A program made the translations under genes and the position numbers. From NCBI RefSeq assembly GCF_014897985.1, contig NZ_JABUZA010000004.1, positions 92,637 through 156,636 on the forward strand: DNA of 64,000 nt, in the 5' to 3' direction. The stretch is from Halomonas colorata (GTDB lineage Bacteria > Pseudomonadota > Gammaproteobacteria > Pseudomonadales > Halomonadaceae). The notes below the pieces were generated by a model. The model ran no database searches and was not told the DNA's origin. It saw only the letters and a program-made list of their open reading frames with translations. Positions 28,672 through 37,565 of the stretch are shown here, piece after piece (position 1 is the first letter of the stretch; each line of letters opens with the position of its first letter).

Positions 28672-30081
28672 ATGAAACGCTACGAACGCTTTGCCGACGA
28701 GATTTCCGAGCTGATTCGCAGCGGCGTGCTGGCGCCGGGGGAGCGCGTGCCCTCGGTGCGCCAGGCCAGCCGCCACTACGCTATCAGCCCTTCGACCGTT
28801 TTTCAGGCGTACTACCTGCTGGAGAACCAGGGGCTGATCGTGGCGCGGCCGCGCTCGGGCTATTTCGTGCGCGAACAGGCCCCGCGGCTGCTCACCGAGC
28901 CCGAGATGAATCCGTGCGTTCAGGAAACCGCGGACATTGCGGTCAGCGAGCTGGTCTTTTCGGTGCTGGGCTCGCTCCAGGATAGCGACACGGTGCCCTT
29001 TGGCTCCGCATTTCCAAGCCCTGAACTGTTTCCGCTGCCGCGCCTGGCACGCAGCATGACCAAGGGGCTGCGGGCGCTGCCGGCCGACGCCATCATTGCC
29101 GACATGACCGCCGGCGACCCGGACCTGCGCCGCCAGATCGCCCTGCGCTATCGCTTGACCGGCGTGCATCTGCCGCCGCAGGAGCTGGTGATTACCAACG
29201 GCGCCATGGAAGCGCTGAACCTGGGTTTTCAGTGCGTCACGTCTCCGGGGGATCTTGTCGCCATCGAGTCGCCCGCCTTCTACGCAAGCCTTCAGGTGCT
29301 TGAACGCCTGAAGCTCAAGGCGGTGGAGATTCCCGTGCATCCTCGTGAGGGGATCGACCTGGACGCCCTGGCGGAAAGCCTGGCCCGCTATCCCATCAAG
29401 GCCTGCTGGTTCATGAGCCACCTGCAGAACCCGCTAGGTGCGAGCCTGAGCGATGCCAAGAAGCAGGCGCTCTACACCCTGCTCAAGCAGCATCAGGTGC
29501 CGTTGATCGAAGATGATGTCTACGCCGAACTCTACTTTGGCACCACGCCGCCCGCGCCGGTGAAGCACTACGATGACGAGGGACTGGTGATTCACTGCGG
29601 GTCGTTTTCCAAGTGCCTGGCGCCGGGTTACCGGGTGGGCTGGGTGGCGGGTGGGCGCTACGCGGAGGCCATTTCGCGACTGAAACTGATGACCACCATC
29701 TCGCCCTCGGTGCCCGCCCAGGTGGCCATTGCCGACTACCTGCAGCACGGTGGCTATGATCGCCACCTGCGCCGGCTGCGCTACGCCCTGGAAGCTCAGC
29801 AGGGGCACATGCTGGATGCAGCGGCCCGCTACTTCCCTGCGGGTACGCGGGCCACGCGCCCGGCGGGTGGCTACTTTCTATGGTTTGAATTTCCCAGGCA
29901 GGTCGATTCGCTGCGTCTTTTTCACATGGCCCGCGAGCAGGGCATCAGCATTGCGCCGGGACCCATCTTTTCCGCAACGCAGGGGTATCGCCACTGCGCA
30001 CGCTTGAGCTACGGCCACCCCTGGACGCCGCGCAGCGAAGAGGCCATGGCGCTGCTCGGCCAGATGCTCGCCTCGTTCTAG
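28672..30081 (+). CDS. MocR-type regulator (GntR DNA-binding domain fused to PLP aminotransferase fold)
   Basis: Regulator of 469 residues. The GntR winged helix-turn-helix lies at about residues 5-68 ('SGVLAPGERVPSVRQASRHYAISPSTVFQAYYLLENQGLIVARPRSGYFV'). A class I aminotransferase-like domain follows (about 100-465) with the PLP-binding lysine in 'GSFSKCLAPGYRVGWV' and the PLP-contacting 'ACWFMSHLQNPLG' and 'LIEDDVYAELYF'. MocR proteins sense PLP or a PLP-amino compound adduct. Its usual target, an adjacent gene, is unclear here: the following gene is convergent and of unknown function. Confidence 0.93.
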   Translation: MKRYERFADEISELIRSGVLAPGERVPSVRQASRHYAISPSTVFQAYYLLENQGLIVARPRSGYFVREQAPRLLTEPEMNPCVQETADIAVSELVFSVLGSLQDSDTVPFGSAFPSPELFPLPRLARSMTKGLRALPADAIIADMTAGDPDLRRQIALRYRLTGVHLPPQELVITNGAMEALNLGFQCVTSPGDLVAIESPAFYASLQVLERLKLKAVEIPVHPREGIDLDALAESLARYPIKACWFMSHLQNPLGASLSDAKKQALYTLLKQHQVPLIEDDVYAELYFGTTPPAPVKHYDDEGLVIHCGSFSKCLAPGYRVGWVAGGRYAEAISRLKLMTTISPSVPAQVAIADYLQHGGYDRHLRRLRYALEAQQGHMLDAAARYFPAGTRATRPAGGYFLWFEFPRQVDSLRLFHMAREQGISIAPGPIFSATQGYRHCARLSYGHPWTPRSEEAMALLGQMLASF

Positions 30082-30084
30082 CGT

Positions 30085-30711
30085 TTAAGCAGTTTGGCCT
30101 TGCAGGTGGTGGCCTTCCGGGGTCTGGCGCATCAGCTCGCCGATTTGATACAGGTCGTGCCGATACATATCAAACCGTGAAATGCCGTGGGAGGCCGCGA
30201 TCAGCACAAAGGTCAGCAGCATCAGGATGGCCGGCGAATTCAGCCAGGTAAACGCGGGCGATGTAGCCGGGTAAAGCAGCGTAAAGATACTCATCCCGCC
30301 CAGAAACTGCGCCAGCATGCTGTTCACGATCACCAGCGAAATCATCAGCACGCGAATATTGTGCCTGGGCAGGTGGCGAAGGCTCGCTTCGCGGCCTTTT
30401 TCGAGCCGCTTGCGGCGGCGTACTAGCGGAATGGCGTAGGTGCTCAACTTCTCCTCGGAAAACGCCCGCAGTACGAGGTGCGGATCAAGGTTCGGGCCAA
30501 AGATGCGTGCGACCGCCTGGTTGAAGGCACTGGCGTCACCGCCCGCTTTCGCCCCCTCGGCCTTTTGCGCCAGCTCGTCCAGATGCGCCTTCTCGGCGCC
30601 TGAAAGCTTCAGGTCATTGGCGAAGTTGATGTTGTAGTTGACCTCGTAGACCTGATACAGCGCGGCGGTCACGCCCACGAAAATCATCAAATAGATAAAA
30701 ACAGTTAACAT
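30085..30711 (-). CDS. Membrane protein of unknown function
   Basis: 208 residues; I do not recognise the family. One N-terminal helix (about 2-22) precedes a soluble segment rich in Ala, Lys and Glu (about 30-110), including an arginine/lysine-rich stretch 'VRRRKRLEKGREASLRHL'. Two further helices lie at about 117-140 and 155-178. ATG 30711 has AGAGG 6 nt upstream; the frame is open 64 codons further but lacks features there. Its stop lies 3 bp from the MocR stop, so the two are tightly convergent. Confidence 0.72.
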   Translation of the reverse strand: MLTVFIYLMIFVGVTAALYQVYEVNYNINFANDLKLSGAEKAHLDELAQKAEGAKAGGDASAFNQAVARIFGPNLDPHLVLRAFSEEKLSTYAIPLVRRRKRLEKGREASLRHLPRHNIRVLMISLVIVNSMLAQFLGGMSIFTLLYPATSPAFTWLNSPAILMLLTFVLIAASHGISRFDMYRHDLYQIGELMRQTPEGHHLQGQTA

Positions 30712-31044
30712 GGTTGGCCTCTTGAGCGTTTTATCATCCTGCACTTGGCCCGGCTGGCAATCGCCAGTCTGGCCGGTACGACTATGCCTTGCCAAGCCTT
30801 TCCAGTACAGACTCAGAAAGGCGCAATAAATACATATCAGCTGCGCGCCTGACCTGGGGCAAGCAATGTGGGTTGTCATGTAGACGTGACATGCAGGCGC
30901 CACCGTCAGCGGTTTTAGTTACTCAGGATAACCCTGCGCAATAGGAAAGCAGCCCCCGACTGAGCTAACATAGCGCCCCCAAAACGCTGTTCACGCGAAA
31001 ATAATAACCAGAATCAACCGAATCCCGCTCACAAGGAACCTGCC
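30712..31044. other. Intergenic region between divergent membrane-protein and Nramp genes
   Basis: 333 bp without a supported gene. Only the ribosome site AAGGA before ATG 31045 is clear; I see no repeat, RNA gene or strong palindrome. Confidence 0.55.
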
Positions 31045-32358
31045 ATGCCCCCTCAAGAATCCAGTACGCTGACGGCGCCGGCCAAATCAGTGTATGCCAA
31101 ATACCTCGCGGCTCTCGGGCCCGGTTTTCTGTTTGCCGGGGCGGCCATCGGCACCTCGCACGTCGTTCAGTCGACGCGTGCCGGGGCGGAATACGGCATC
31201 GGCCTACTGGGGTTTATCCTGCTTGCCGTGCTGCTCAAATATCCGTCGTTCTTCTTCGGCCCGTTCTACGTCAGCGTAACCGGCAAGTCGTTGATCGAAG
31301 GGTATCGCCAGACGTTCGGCAAATCCGTGGTAGCGCTGTTCGCGCTGGTGCAGATCCCGGTGACCGCGATCATCATCGCCGCCATTGCGATTACCACCGC
31401 AGGCCTTGCCGGCAGTATCGTGCCGCTGAGCCTGAGCCCGCCCACCGTGGCGGTGATATTGATTGCGCTGTGCTGCGCGCTCACCTTTGTCGGCGGCTAC
31501 AAGCTGCTGGATTGGGTCAACAAGGTGTTTATCGTCATCCTGAGCGTGACCACCGTGTTCGCAGCGCTTGCCGCCGTGCCGCTGGTCGACTGGACGCTCT
31601 ATCCGGCAACGGCAGTATCGCCACTGTGGAGCACGGCGACCTTCATTACCCTGGTGGCGGTGCTCGGCCTGATGCCGTCGGATATAACGCTCGCGATCAT
31701 GAACTCGCTGTGGTCCGAGGCGCGCAACAAGAACCAGGGCGTGCGCAGCGATACCGCCGCTGAAAAAATCGATTTCAACATTGGCTATATCGGTGCCGCC
31801 GTACTCGCCGCCTGTTTCGTGATCATGGGCGCGGGCGTCATGCACAGCCAGGGCATCACTCCTGCCGATGGCGCCGTGGGTTTTGCCAGCCAGGTCATCA
31901 GTTTGTACACCAGCACGTTGGGTGAGTGGAGCGGCGTGGTAGTAGGTATTTCCGCGTTTACCGTGATGCTGACGACGCTCTTGACCGTGCTGGACGGTTT
32001 TCCGCGCATGATCACCGCCTCGTACTACACCTTTACCCGGGCGGAAAACGATGGCGAAGAGACGCGCCGCATAGAAGGCAGCCGGGCGTTTCTGGCCTGC
32101 ATGATCGGCCTTTCGCTGCTGGCCATCGTGATTCTCTACACCCTGATGGGCAGCTTCCGGCTGTTCATGGATTTCGTGATGGTAGTGGCATTTCTGATCA
32201 GCCCCATTCTTGCCACGCTCAATCACCTGACGGCCAATGGCTCGACGGTGCCGCTGACGCTGCGCCCCTCCAAGCTGATCAACGCCTGGAGTTGGCTGGC
32301 AATTGCCACGTTGGCACTGCTATCGCTGGGCTATATTTACGTGCGTTTTATTTACTGA
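31045..32358 (+). CDS. Nramp/MntH-related transporter lacking the canonical metal-site motifs
   Basis: 437 residues with 11 hydrophobic helices and the Nramp fold by overall similarity ('AALGPGFLFAGAAIG', 'SDITLAIMNSLWSEARNKNQ', 'TTLLTVLDGFPRMIT'). The key sites differ. In TM1 the family's DPGN is replaced by GTSH (residues 36-39, 'AAIGTSHVVQSTRAGAEYG'). In TM6 the A-x-x-MPH motif reads 'LGLMPSD' (residues 208-213). These loops hold the Mn/Fe ligands in true MntH, so transport of those metals is doubtful. It may move Mg2+ like known Nramp-related proteins, another ion, or a small organic solute. Monocistronic, followed by a 7-bp repeat and a strong terminator. Confidence 0.85.
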   Translation: MPPQESSTLTAPAKSVYAKYLAALGPGFLFAGAAIGTSHVVQSTRAGAEYGIGLLGFILLAVLLKYPSFFFGPFYVSVTGKSLIEGYRQTFGKSVVALFALVQIPVTAIIIAAIAITTAGLAGSIVPLSLSPPTVAVILIALCCALTFVGGYKLLDWVNKVFIVILSVTTVFAALAAVPLVDWTLYPATAVSPLWSTATFITLVAVLGLMPSDITLAIMNSLWSEARNKNQGVRSDTAAEKIDFNIGYIGAAVLAACFVIMGAGVMHSQGITPADGAVGFASQVISLYTSTLGEWSGVVVGISAFTVMLTTLLTVLDGFPRMITASYYTFTRAENDGEETRRIEGSRAFLACMIGLSLLAIVILYTLMGSFRLFMDFVMVVAFLISPILATLNHLTANGSTVPLTLRPSKLINAWSWLAIATLALLSLGYIYVRFIY

Positions 32359-32360
32359 TC

Positions 32361-32412
32361 GTTAGGCGTTAGGCGTTAGGCGTTAGGCGTTAGGCGTTAG
32401 GCGTTAGGCGTT
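32361..32412. repeat. 7-bp tandem repeat, seven copies of GTTAGGC
   Basis: Seven perfect head-to-tail copies of GTTAGGC (32361-32409) plus a partial GTT begin 2 bp after the Nramp stop codon and end just before the terminator stem. A perfect short repeat of this kind is prone to slippage, so copy number may vary between isolates. It is outside any reading frame. Confidence 0.97.
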
Positions 32413-32418
32413 CATATT

Positions 32419-32452
32419 AATGGCGTGCTGGATAACAGCACGCCATTTTTTT
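32419..32452 (+). terminator. Intrinsic terminator after the Nramp gene
   Basis: Perfect 12-bp stem (AATGGCGTGCTG at 32419-32430, complement at 32436-32447), loop GATAA, then seven T. One of the strongest terminators in the window. Confidence 0.93.
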
Positions 32453-32509
32453 AGGCGCCTTTATTGTCTTTACCCGCGCTTTTATCTCGGCCGCCATTAC
32501 CTTGGCACT

Positions 32510-33712
32510 TTAGCCTAAAGGGCCGCCTAGAATGGTCTTTTTGATTCCCTCACGAACGCCCTGGCCATCCTCCTGGCCCAGTTCGGCATACCACGCCTGG
32601 GTTAGCGCCGGGGTGTGGCCGTGAATCATTTCCGCACGCTGGCGCGCTCTTGCCACGATCTCCCCAACCCGCTTAACGCGCGCCGTATTGTAATTATCCA
32701 GCGCCTGGCGCAGCGCCTCATTCGGCGTTGGCACATCTTCAAGGGCCTTTTGAACTACCTGGGCCAATACCCAGGCATCTTCCATAGCCTGGCAGCCGCC
32801 CTGGCCCAAATCGGGCGCCATGCCATGGGCGGCATCACCCAGCAAGGCCACGCGGGTATCGGTCAGAATTTCCAGCGGCTCAATGTCATGAATCTCGACC
32901 CGCGCCATGCGCGCCGGGTCAACGTGCTCGATCAGCGCCTGCACGGGGCGGGCCCAACCCGTGAAGTGCTCGCGCAGCTCCTCTTTGTAACGGGCGGGGT
33001 CGTTGGGGGTGTCCGCGGGCAGCGGCACATCAAAGAAGCAGTAGAACTCCTCTTGCCCTTCGCTGTTGCCCCCGGTGCCCATGGGCATGAGGGACACGCG
33101 CTTGCCTTCGCCCACGTACTGATCCCAGCTGTCCAGCGGGGCGAGCGCATCCGTTGCGGGTACGCGTACGTTCCAGTTCACATAGCCCACGTACTGGCGC
33201 TCGACGGCGCGACCCACGATCTTGTTGCGCAGCCGGGAGTGGGTGCCATCCGCCACGACCAGCAGGTCCGCTTCAACCTTGCGGCCGTCGGCAAAGGTGG
33301 CTGTCACGCCGCGAGCGTCGCTCGTGTAATCCACGCAGTGCTGGCCAAGCTCGATGTGCTCGGCGCCGACCGCGTCAAACAGCGTTTGCTGCAGGGCGGC
33401 GCGGGCGATGGGGCAGGCACGCTGCTTGACGTCTTCATAAAGCGGCACCAGCGAGAAATCGCTCAGCAGATGACCATCATGGCTCAGGTAGCGCATGCGC
33501 TGCATATCGCCGCTCAAGCGCTCGATGGCCGTACCCAGGCCTAGTTGGTGCATCACCTTGACGCCGTTGGACCACAGCGAAATAGCCGCCCCCACCGGGC
33601 GCATCTCTTCCACCCGCTCCATGACGGTGACGCGGTGGCCCTGCTGCTGGAGTGCCAGCGCAGCGCTCAAACCGCCCATTCCTGCCCCAATGACCAGAAC
33701 CTTCAGCGACAT
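32510..33712 (-). CDS. hpxO: FAD-dependent urate hydroxylase (HpxO-like)
   Basis: Flavoprotein monooxygenase of 400 residues. FAD dinucleotide motif 'VLVIGAGMGGLSAALAL' (residues 5-21), second motif 'LLVVADGTHSRLR' and third 'RVALLGDAAHGMAPDLGQGGCQAMEDA' are all present. 'PVGAAISLWSNGVK', 'YVGYVNWN', 'VGEGKRVSLMP', 'EIHDIEP' and the C-terminal 'TILGGPLG' match HpxO rather than other members. HpxO converts urate to 5-hydroxyisourate with NADH and O2. No other purine-degradation gene is in the window. The LysR gene upstream on the same strand (176 bp away) may control it. Confidence 0.85.
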   Translation of the reverse strand: MSLKVLVIGAGMGGLSAALALQQQGHRVTVMERVEEMRPVGAAISLWSNGVKVMHQLGLGTAIERLSGDMQRMRYLSHDGHLLSDFSLVPLYEDVKQRACPIARAALQQTLFDAVGAEHIELGQHCVDYTSDARGVTATFADGRKVEADLLVVADGTHSRLRNKIVGRAVERQYVGYVNWNVRVPATDALAPLDSWDQYVGEGKRVSLMPMGTGGNSEGQEEFYCFFDVPLPADTPNDPARYKEELREHFTGWARPVQALIEHVDPARMARVEIHDIEPLEILTDTRVALLGDAAHGMAPDLGQGGCQAMEDAWVLAQVVQKALEDVPTPNEALRQALDNYNTARVKRVGEIVARARQRAEMIHGHTPALTQAWYAELGQEDGQGVREGIKKTILGGPLG

Positions 33713-33888
33713 CGGTAACTCCTTGATGGTGTTTGGCGTTGTTATGAAAAGTAGTTTTTATGAAGACTAGTGGTTATGAAAAGCCGTCGTTATAAAGCAA
33801 TAGGCATATCTTCAGTGTAAGCCGATTGCCCGACCAAGACGATTCGCGGCCGCCCGGTTTATCAAGCAAGACGAAGGCCACTTTTCGC

Positions 33889-34818
33889 TCAGGCCTGCCC
33901 GTTGAAATCCCAGGCAAAATCGATCAACTGCTGATTGAGCCAGGCGATGGAAGGCTCATTGGCATACAGGGCGTGCTGAATCAGCGTCATGTTGAGCGCG
34001 GGAAGCTCTTCGGGCGGCTCTACCAGCCGCACCGGCAGCATGGCGATAAACCGCTCGGCCATCTGTCGCGGCAGGGTCATGATGGCGTCCGTCAGTGCGA
34101 CCACGCGCGCGGCTGCAATGTAGTTGAGGTTCTTCGAGATCACCCGGCGCGCGAGCCCGTGCTGAATCAGGCAGCTGTCGATATTGCTGGGCCGCAGCCC
34201 GCTGATATCGGCAAGCTCCACGTGCAACATCCGGGCAAACTGCTGAATGTCGAGCGCCTCGCCCACGCCTTGATTGTGCGTGGCCGCCAGGCATACCAGC
34301 TCTTCGTGCATCCAGGGTGCCTGCAGCACGCCGCCGGGCAGCTCCTCCTGGCTATCCAGCCCTACCACCATATCGATCTGGCGGCTCTCGAGCCCTTCGC
34401 TCAACGCCTCCGGGGTAATCAGTTCAATGGAAAAACTGATGCCCGGCGCATAAGTCAAAAGCTGGCTTAAAAAGCCGGGGTACATGACTTCCTCAAAGTA
34501 ATCAGTGGTGGCCAGGGTAAAGCGACGCGAACTGCTGGCAGGCGCGAATGAAGCCGGCGGGGCCAGCCCCTCCTGCAACATGGCCAGCGCCTGCTGTACC
34601 ACCGGCAAAAGCGCCAGCGCCCTGGGGGTCGGCTGCATGCCGTTCTCGGTACGCACTAGCAACGGGTCATCCAGCGACTCACGCAGCCGCTTCAGCGCAT
34701 GGCTCAAGGCTGGCTGGCTCAAGTGCAGCTTTTCGGCGGCCCGCGTAACGTGGCGCTCGCGCATCAGCATCTCGAAAACGCGCAGCAGGTTTAAATCAAA
34801 GTGGCGCAACGCGCTCAT
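33889..34818 (-). CDS. LysR family transcriptional regulator
   Basis: LysR regulator of 309 residues of the NodD/LeuO-like type: 'LRHFDLNLLRVFEMLMRERHVTRAAEKLHLSQPALSHALKRLRE' then 'DPLLVRTENGMQPTPRA'. Divergent from speB across 139 bp and upstream of hpxO on its own strand, so it could serve either nitrogen-salvage gene. Confidence 0.92.
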   Translation of the reverse strand: MSALRHFDLNLLRVFEMLMRERHVTRAAEKLHLSQPALSHALKRLRESLDDPLLVRTENGMQPTPRALALLPVVQQALAMLQEGLAPPASFAPASSSRRFTLATTDYFEEVMYPGFLSQLLTYAPGISFSIELITPEALSEGLESRQIDMVVGLDSQEELPGGVLQAPWMHEELVCLAATHNQGVGEALDIQQFARMLHVELADISGLRPSNIDSCLIQHGLARRVISKNLNYIAAARVVALTDAIMTLPRQMAERFIAMLPVRLVEPPEELPALNMTLIQHALYANEPSIAWLNQQLIDFAWDFNGQA

Positions 34819-34957
34819 AAATGTCCGTAGTTAGCCATTATTTATATAGCGAATGATTTAATTCTAAACATTCATTTAATTTATTGCTGGAAATTATTTA
34901 TGGTCGCTTCCTCATCGCGTGGCTTACGCGATCTTGTGCTCAAGGAGAAGTCCGCCG

Positions 34958-35878
34958 GTGACCCAGACACCCATCATGCCCAGCCTGTTTGGTGATGTTA
35001 TTTCGACTTTCATGAACGTGGCCAAGGCCACCGATCCTAAAGCGACCGATGCAGATGTCGTGATCAGCGGCGTGCCCTTTGACCTGGCATGTTCAGGCCG
35101 GGCGGGCACTCGCATGGGGCCGAACGCCATTCGCCAGGCCACGGCCAACCTGATCTGGGAAGGCAAACGCTGGCCGTGGGATTTTGCGCTCGAAGAACGT
35201 CTTGGCGTGTGCGATGCAGGTAACCTGGACTACGCCTACGGTGAGCCAGAAAGCCTGGTGGATAACCTGGAAAACCATGCCAACCGCTGGCTCAGCGCGG
35301 GTAAAAAGATGCTGACCCTGGGCGGCGACCACTATATCAGCCTGCCGCTTCTGCGCGCCCATGCCCGCGAACACGGCCCGCTGGCACTGATTCACTTCGA
35401 TGCCCACACTGATACCTACGAGCAGGGCACGCGCTTTGATCACGGCACCATTTTCCACCACGCCCTTAAAGAAGGCTTGGTTGTGCCCGAGCATTCGCTG
35501 CAGATCGGCATTCGCACAAGCTATGACCGCCACAACCACCCTTATGAAGTGCTGGATGCCGACTGGGTAAACGATAACGGCCCCAAAGCCGTGCTCGAAA
35601 AAATCCGCGCCCGCGTGGGCCATCACCCGGCCTACGTCAGCCTGGATATCGACGGCCTCGACCCTGCTTTTGCACCGGGCACCGGCACGCCGGTATGCGG
35701 CGGCATGTCCACCGACCTGCTGCTCAAGGTCGTTCGCGGTCTGGTGGGTATGGATCTGGTGGGCATGGATGTTGTCGAGGTTAACCCAGCCTACGATCAC
35801 GGCGACATTACCTCGCTTGCCGCGGCAACGCTGGGGCTTGAGTTCTTGTATGTGCTGGCGGCGTCCAAGGGCGCTTAA
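34958..35878 (+). CDS. speB: Agmatinase (ureohydrolase family)
   Basis: Cytoplasmic Mn-dependent hydrolase of about 306 residues that splits agmatine to putrescine and urea. Metal-binding motifs are intact: 'GGDHYISLP', 'HFDAHTDTYE' and 'SLDIDGLDPAFAPGTGTP'. 'SGRAGTRMGPNAIRQATANLIWE' and 'QIGIRTSYD' match the E. coli SpeB branch closely; guanidinobutyrase is the alternative. Start GTG 34958 follows AAGGAG; ATG 34976 is possible. The LysR gene faces it. Confidence 0.88.
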   Translation: MTQTPIMPSLFGDVISTFMNVAKATDPKATDADVVISGVPFDLACSGRAGTRMGPNAIRQATANLIWEGKRWPWDFALEERLGVCDAGNLDYAYGEPESLVDNLENHANRWLSAGKKMLTLGGDHYISLPLLRAHAREHGPLALIHFDAHTDTYEQGTRFDHGTIFHHALKEGLVVPEHSLQIGIRTSYDRHNHPYEVLDADWVNDNGPKAVLEKIRARVGHHPAYVSLDIDGLDPAFAPGTGTPVCGGMSTDLLLKVVRGLVGMDLVGMDVVEVNPAYDHGDITSLAAATLGLEFLYVLAASKGA

Positions 35879-35892
35879 TAGTCTTTACGCAT

Positions 35893-36732
35893 CTATGTAT
35901 TGACTCCGACGCGACTTATGTCGCGTTCGGCACTTTTGAACAACCCCTCACGCCGTTCGACCGGCTTGCGCAACCAAAGCGTTAGCAGTACAACCGCCAA
36001 CAGCACTTCCGCCAGGTCGCCGCCGTAATACATCAATTGGGCGGCGGCCTGTATTTCCTCAAGCGAATGGTCGGTGCCACGTGGCCAAGCGTAGCCGTAC
36101 ATAAGCTTGCCCAGCAGGCTGTGGGTAGCGATAGACGCAAACAGTACCCCTAGCCGAAAACGCAGGCTCAGCCGATGGGGCGACACATCGGGCTCAGCCA
36201 GAATCGTCCAGCAGAAAAGATACCCCGCCACCAGAAAATGCACATGTATCCAATAGTGAAGTGCTTGATTATCTAGCGATGCGCTATACAGCGGCGTGAG
36301 ATAAAGCACATACATACCGCCGATATTGAGTATAAGCGCGCTGACGGGGTGGGAGACGAAGCGCACGAACCGGCTCTGCAGTAAGGCGGCTACACGCCTG
36401 CCACCTGCCTGCGGCAACGTGCGTAATAGTAAAGTGATGGGCGCGGCCAAGACCCAGGCAAGCGGCGCCAACATGCCGATCAACAAATGCAGGCTCATAT
36501 GGCCCACCAGATCATGGTGCGCCCAGGCCATTAATGGGGGCGCCACCGCGATGGCAAGCAACAGGCTGCCTAAGGTAAAAAAGCTACTCCGCCAACCGCT
36601 CCAACCAGCCGCTTTATGACGCTGGGCATAAGCCGCCGCTAGATACGCCAGCGTGATTAAAACAATCAGCGCCAACGGTAGCCAATCAAGCAATCCCCCT
36701 TGCGCGGCATGGGTATGGTCGTGAACGTGCAT
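35893..36732 (-). CDS. CtaG-like cytochrome c oxidase assembly membrane protein
   Basis: About 279 residues with seven hydrophobic helices and histidines typical of the caa3_CtaG family: 'MHVHDHTHAAQGG' at the N-terminus, 'MAWAHHDLVGHMSLHLLIGMLAPLAWVLAAPITLLLR', 'HYWIHVHFLVAGYLFCWTI', and 'AAAQLMYYGGDLAEVLLAVVL'. The family is linked to copper handling and oxidase assembly. ATG 36732 lies next to the stop of the DUF2243 gene, so the two are translationally coupled. Confidence 0.85.
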   Translation of the reverse strand: MHVHDHTHAAQGGLLDWLPLALIVLITLAYLAAAYAQRHKAAGWSGWRSSFFTLGSLLLAIAVAPPLMAWAHHDLVGHMSLHLLIGMLAPLAWVLAAPITLLLRTLPQAGGRRVAALLQSRFVRFVSHPVSALILNIGGMYVLYLTPLYSASLDNQALHYWIHVHFLVAGYLFCWTILAEPDVSPHRLSLRFRLGVLFASIATHSLLGKLMYGYAWPRGTDHSLEEIQAAAQLMYYGGDLAEVLLAVVLLTLWLRKPVERREGLFKSAERDISRVGVNT

Positions 36733-36734
36733 GT

Positions 36735-37199
36735 CTAGCGATGCCCAAGACGCTTGGCACGGCGATAAAACCCGATACCCACAAGCAAAAGCACTATTGC
36801 CGCACCGTTCCACACCACGTCGTAGAGCAGTGGATCGACCCCATAGCGAATCTGATGCAGGCGCAAAATTTTGTGGTTGATCAGGCCATCAAAAAGCTGG
36901 AAACCGCCCATACCTAAAAAGAAGCCCGTCTTGGCCCAGGGAATTGTCAGGCGCTTGCGCTGGGAAAGGTCAAGCAGCATGAATACGCCTATCACAATGG
37001 CGAGTAGCTCGAAGGCATGCAGTAGCCCATCCGAAATAATCCCAAACGTTGGCGTACCAAAATCAAAGAAATGATGCCATTGAAGCAACTGGTGAAAGAC
37101 TATTTCATCGACGGCCGCCATTACGCCAGTACCCAACAGCACGGCTGCCCATAGCGAGCGTTTCGTATCAATATTGGAAGAAGGGAAATGATTCGCCAT
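36735..37199 (-). CDS. DUF2243 membrane protein
   Basis: 154 residues with four hydrophobic helices. 'MAAVDEIVFHQLLQWHHFFD', 'SDGLLHAFELLAIVIGVFMLLDL' and 'GFQLFDGLINHKILRLHQIRYG' are the histidine-rich signatures of DUF2243. It regularly pairs with CtaG-like proteins, as here. ATG 37199 follows AAGGATGCC; an upstream extension of 19 codons is less likely. Function unknown; metal or haem-copper oxidase related by association. Confidence 0.83.
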   Translation of the reverse strand: MANHFPSSNIDTKRSLWAAVLLGTGVMAAVDEIVFHQLLQWHHFFDFGTPTFGIISDGLLHAFELLAIVIGVFMLLDLSQRKRLTIPWAKTGFFLGMGGFQLFDGLINHKILRLHQIRYGVDPLLYDVVWNGAAIVLLLVGIGFYRRAKRLGHR

Positions 37200-37324
37200 G
37201 GCATCCTTGCTCCTAGCAGTCTCCCTCAAGTTAGGCACTACACCCTTTTCTCGCAACCAGGAAGCGGTGAGCCAAGGCTATTTTTAACAATGTTAAGTGC
37301 CATCGTTACGCCCTAGAATACCCC

Positions 37325-37500
37325 GGGTCGGTGTTCTTTCGAGAACCTAACAGAGAATCCGCCGCGCCTGGCCGCGAAACGGAACTGCCCCCGCAACTGT
37401 AGGCGGCGAGCGATGCTCGACAATGCCACTGGACACTATGTCTGGGAAGGTGAGCTAGCGACGACCCGTCAGTCAGGAGACCTGCCGACACCCTAACCTT
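37325..37500 (+). ncRNA. Cobalamin riboswitch
   Basis: Leader RNA that binds adenosyl- or other cobalamins. In order: GGTGTTC near 37331, the CCCGCAACTGTA block at 37390-37401, GCCACTGG at 37423-37430, TGGGAAGG at 37443-37450 (the B12 box region), and CAGTCAGGAGACCTGCCGAC to close the core. It reads on the plus strand into the binding-protein gene at 37566. The last conserved segment overlaps the 5' arm of a terminator, giving a simple transcriptional off switch. Confidence 0.93.
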
Positions 37501-37526
37501 CATCGAGCGGGTCGGCTCAGTTTTTT
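37484..37526 (+). terminator. Expression-platform terminator of the cobalamin riboswitch
   Basis: GCCGA...CCC (37484-37493) can pair with GGGTCGGC (37509-37516), with a CA bulge, followed by TCAG and six T (37521-37526). Because GCCGAC is also the end of the riboswitch core, ligand binding and termination are structurally linked. The alternative anti-terminator pairing was not worked out. Confidence 0.8.
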
Positions 37527-37565
37527 GCTGTTCCAACGGCCTGCTCATCATGCACGGGAGTGTAC

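Noticed and set aside
28600..29421. Open frame of 273 codons on the minus strand
   Set aside because: Antisense to the MocR-type regulator; no motif, and it would overlap two well-supported genes.
31204..32226. Open frame of 340 codons on the minus strand
   Set aside because: Antisense to the Nramp gene. The predicted product is a His/Arg/Gln-rich chain without domains, typical of the reverse of a GC-rich membrane-protein gene.
32615..33544. Open frame of 309 codons on the plus strand
   Set aside because: Antisense to hpxO, which has three intact flavin motifs; no ribosome site or domain in the antisense frame.
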